Positions 5,618 through 6,853 of a stretch of 6,853 bases of DNA are shown here, one piece after another. The DNA lies in NCBI GenBank assembly GCA_003645735.1, contig QNBQ01000090.1, positions 1 to 6,853 of the forward strand, written 5' to 3'. This stretch comes from Candidatus Poribacteria bacterium (lineage in GTDB: Bacteria; Poribacteria; WGA-4E; B28-G17). Both the position numbers and the translations under genes were made by a program. Positions within the stretch are counted from its first letter, which is position 1; each line of letters begins with the position of its first letter. A model generated the notes under the pieces. The model did no database searches. It saw only the letters and a list, made by a program, of their open reading frames with translations, and was not told where the DNA came from.

Positions 5618-6853
5618 CAGAAGATCCTGCCCGCCCTGAGGATGAAGCTCATCTCCCCCTCATCCCTCAGGGGACGGGCCATATCGATCCTGAACGGGCC
5701 TACGCTGAGGCCCATCCCGCCCGAAGCTGGAAACTCCCTCTCATAGGGGAGATAGGCGGCGTCGAGGAAGAGGTCGATCCAAACCGGATCGATGAGCCTG
5801 AAGCCGTAATCGACGTTGAGAAGCAGAAACGAATCGCATTCGAATTCCTTGAACCCGTAACCCCTCAGCGAGCCTATCCCGCCGAGGTAGCCTCTCTTTT
5901 GCGACGGAAGCGCCCCCTCAGCCGATACGAGGGCCTTCAACCTCAGATCGAGCCTGTGATCGCCGAACCGGTTGTATCTGACGAGCGTGAGATCCAACAG
6001 CGGAAAATCGAAATCGCCGCCCAGAACGCCGCCGCTCAGCTGCAAGTCAACGGTCAACAGCCATCCGTTCTTCGTCCCCGCGGAGGGGAGCGGCTCCTCG
6101 ATCATATGCCTGTGGCCCCACCTTTTAACGTCCCTCAGGTCGATGTAAGCCCTGAGCCAGACAGATCTCAAATCGCCCTCGTCGATCGGGGGGTTATCCC
6201 TTTTCCTCTGAGGCGGCTCCGGAATGCTCCACCCCTCCCTCGCCCTCACAAGCCTGTGCCTCGGCTCTCCCCCTCCCCCGCTGCGAAACAGGAACCAATC
6301 GGTGGATTTCTCCAAGCTCAGCTGTTGCTCGCACGTGAAGCCCGCCCTCAGCCTCGCCGGGCCGATCGGCCCCGCCGTCAGATAGACCTCCCAACCCCTC
6401 CTCCTGTAGAGGTCGAGGAAAGCCTTCCCGAAGAGCAGCTCCGCCAGGGCGTTCTCCGCCGCCGATATCCTCCACAGATCCTCCGTGTCGGTCACGTCAT
6501 ACAGTCGGGTTCCCAGAGAGAAGGCCAGGGGCATGAGCCGCTTCTCCGCCCCGAGGTTATACCCCCAGATCCCGCTGGAAAACCCGTAGCTCAGCTCGCA
6601 GTAAGCCCTCCCGGCGATCGGCCTCGGCAGGCGGACCTCACATCCCCCTCCGAAGAGGAGGCCGTGAACCCTGTTGAAGTCCAAGATCGGCGAGAAACGG
6701 GGTCTGAACGCTTTGAACCTGCTCCTTCTGACCTCGATGAGCAGCATGTATCCTCCCTCGGCCTCCTCGAGACGCCAGGAGAGCTTTTCGAACGCCGGAT
6801 CCTCCCGGAGCCTCTCCCTCAGCGGCTCCAGTCTAGTCTCCAGCTCGGTCTCA
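5617..6853 (-). CDS. Omp85/BamA-superfamily outer-membrane protein (POTRA end plus beta-barrel), N-terminus missing
   Basis: The frame stays open to the window edge, giving at least 411 codons; the ATG at 6745-6747 is internal, not the start. The first 41 visible residues (LREDPAFEKLSWRLEE...GGYMLLIEV) look like the last helix and strands of a POTRA domain. From there on the protein is a barrel: FNRVHGLLFGGG (59-70 of the visible part), many alternating strands, the loop-6 signature GGIGSLRGYGFKEF (324-337), GPFRIDMARPL (385-395) and a terminal Phe, which is the classical C-terminal outer-membrane insertion signal. Omp85 proteins insert or translocate proteins or lipids at the outer membrane. 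A hydrophilic, Gly/Pro/Arg-rich stretch (visible residues 190-230) probably forms an extracellular loop. The exact subfamily (BamA, TamA or a D15-type surface antigen joined to another domain) depends on the missing N-terminus. A single long barrel with one POTRA end visible makes canonical BamA less certain. Confidence 0.8.
   Translation of the reverse strand, partial: ETELETRLEPLRERLREDPAFEKLSWRLEEAEGGYMLLIEVRRSRFKAFRPRFSPILDFNRVHGLLFGGGCEVRLPRPIAGRAYCELSYGFSSGIWGYNLGAEKRLMPLAFSLGTRLYDVTDTEDLWRISAAENALAELLFGKAFLDLYRRRGWEVYLTAGPIGPARLRAGFTCEQQLSLEKSTDWFLFRSGGGGEPRHRLVRAREGWSIPEPPQRKRDNPPIDEGDLRSVWLRAYIDLRDVKRWGHRHMIEEPLPSAGTKNGWLLTVDLQLSGGVLGGDFDFPLLDLTLVRYNRFGDHRLDLRLKALVSAEGALPSQKRGYLGGIGSLRGYGFKEFECDSFLLLNVDYGFRLIDPVWIDLFLDAAYLPYEREFPASGGMGLSVGPFRIDMARPLRDEGEMSFILRAGRIF

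Noticed and set aside
6745..6747. ATG as the start of the Omp85-type gene
   Set aside because: The same frame continues without a stop to the window edge and encodes POTRA-like residues immediately upstream, so this Met is internal.

Overview
The window is one continuous minus-strand gene train: six protein-coding genes, all transcribed from high to low coordinates, with almost no non-coding DNA (the longest gap is 71 bp). Both end genes run off the window. No RNA gene, CRISPR array, mobile element or long repeat was found.

Organism: a diderm bacterium, because the first gene encodes an Omp85-type outer-membrane beta-barrel ending in Phe. The DNA looks GC-rich by eye. The coding strand is purine-rich and Arg is often AGG, with frequent ATA for Ile. 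Shine-Dalgarno sites are strong (GGAGGTGA). Gld-type ABC genes are best known from Bacteroidetes but also occur in many other diderm phyla. The composition and SD usage here do not look like typical Bacteroidetes, so an uncultivated or deep-branching phylum is plausible, but the phylum cannot be fixed from this sequence.

Layout in transcription order. (1) 6853-5617: the end of a POTRA domain followed by a complete Omp85/BamA-superfamily barrel, missing its N-terminus. (2) 5604-4072: a complete YifB/ComM AAA+ ATPase of 510 aa, starting 12 bp after gene 1. (3) A 71-bp gap without a convincing promoter or terminator. (4) 4000-3017: GldA-type ABC ATPase. (5) 3020-2295: GldF-type six-helix ABC-2 permease. 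(6) 2288-675: GldG-type auxiliary membrane protein. (7) 671-1: DUF4340 protein, cut off at the window edge.

The last four genes form a tightly coupled module: a 4-bp ATGA overlap, then gaps of 6 and 3 bp, with the SD of the downstream gene written into the last codons and stop of the upstream gene in two cases. The likely product is a membrane complex: a cytoplasmic ATPase, an ABC-2 permease, and two proteins (GldG-like and DUF4340) that place large domains in the periplasm. The substrate is unknown. Homologues in Flavobacterium are required for gliding and type IX secretion, but no other gliding gene is present here, so gliding should not be assumed. The module is a recurring but poorly understood type rather than a clearly new system.
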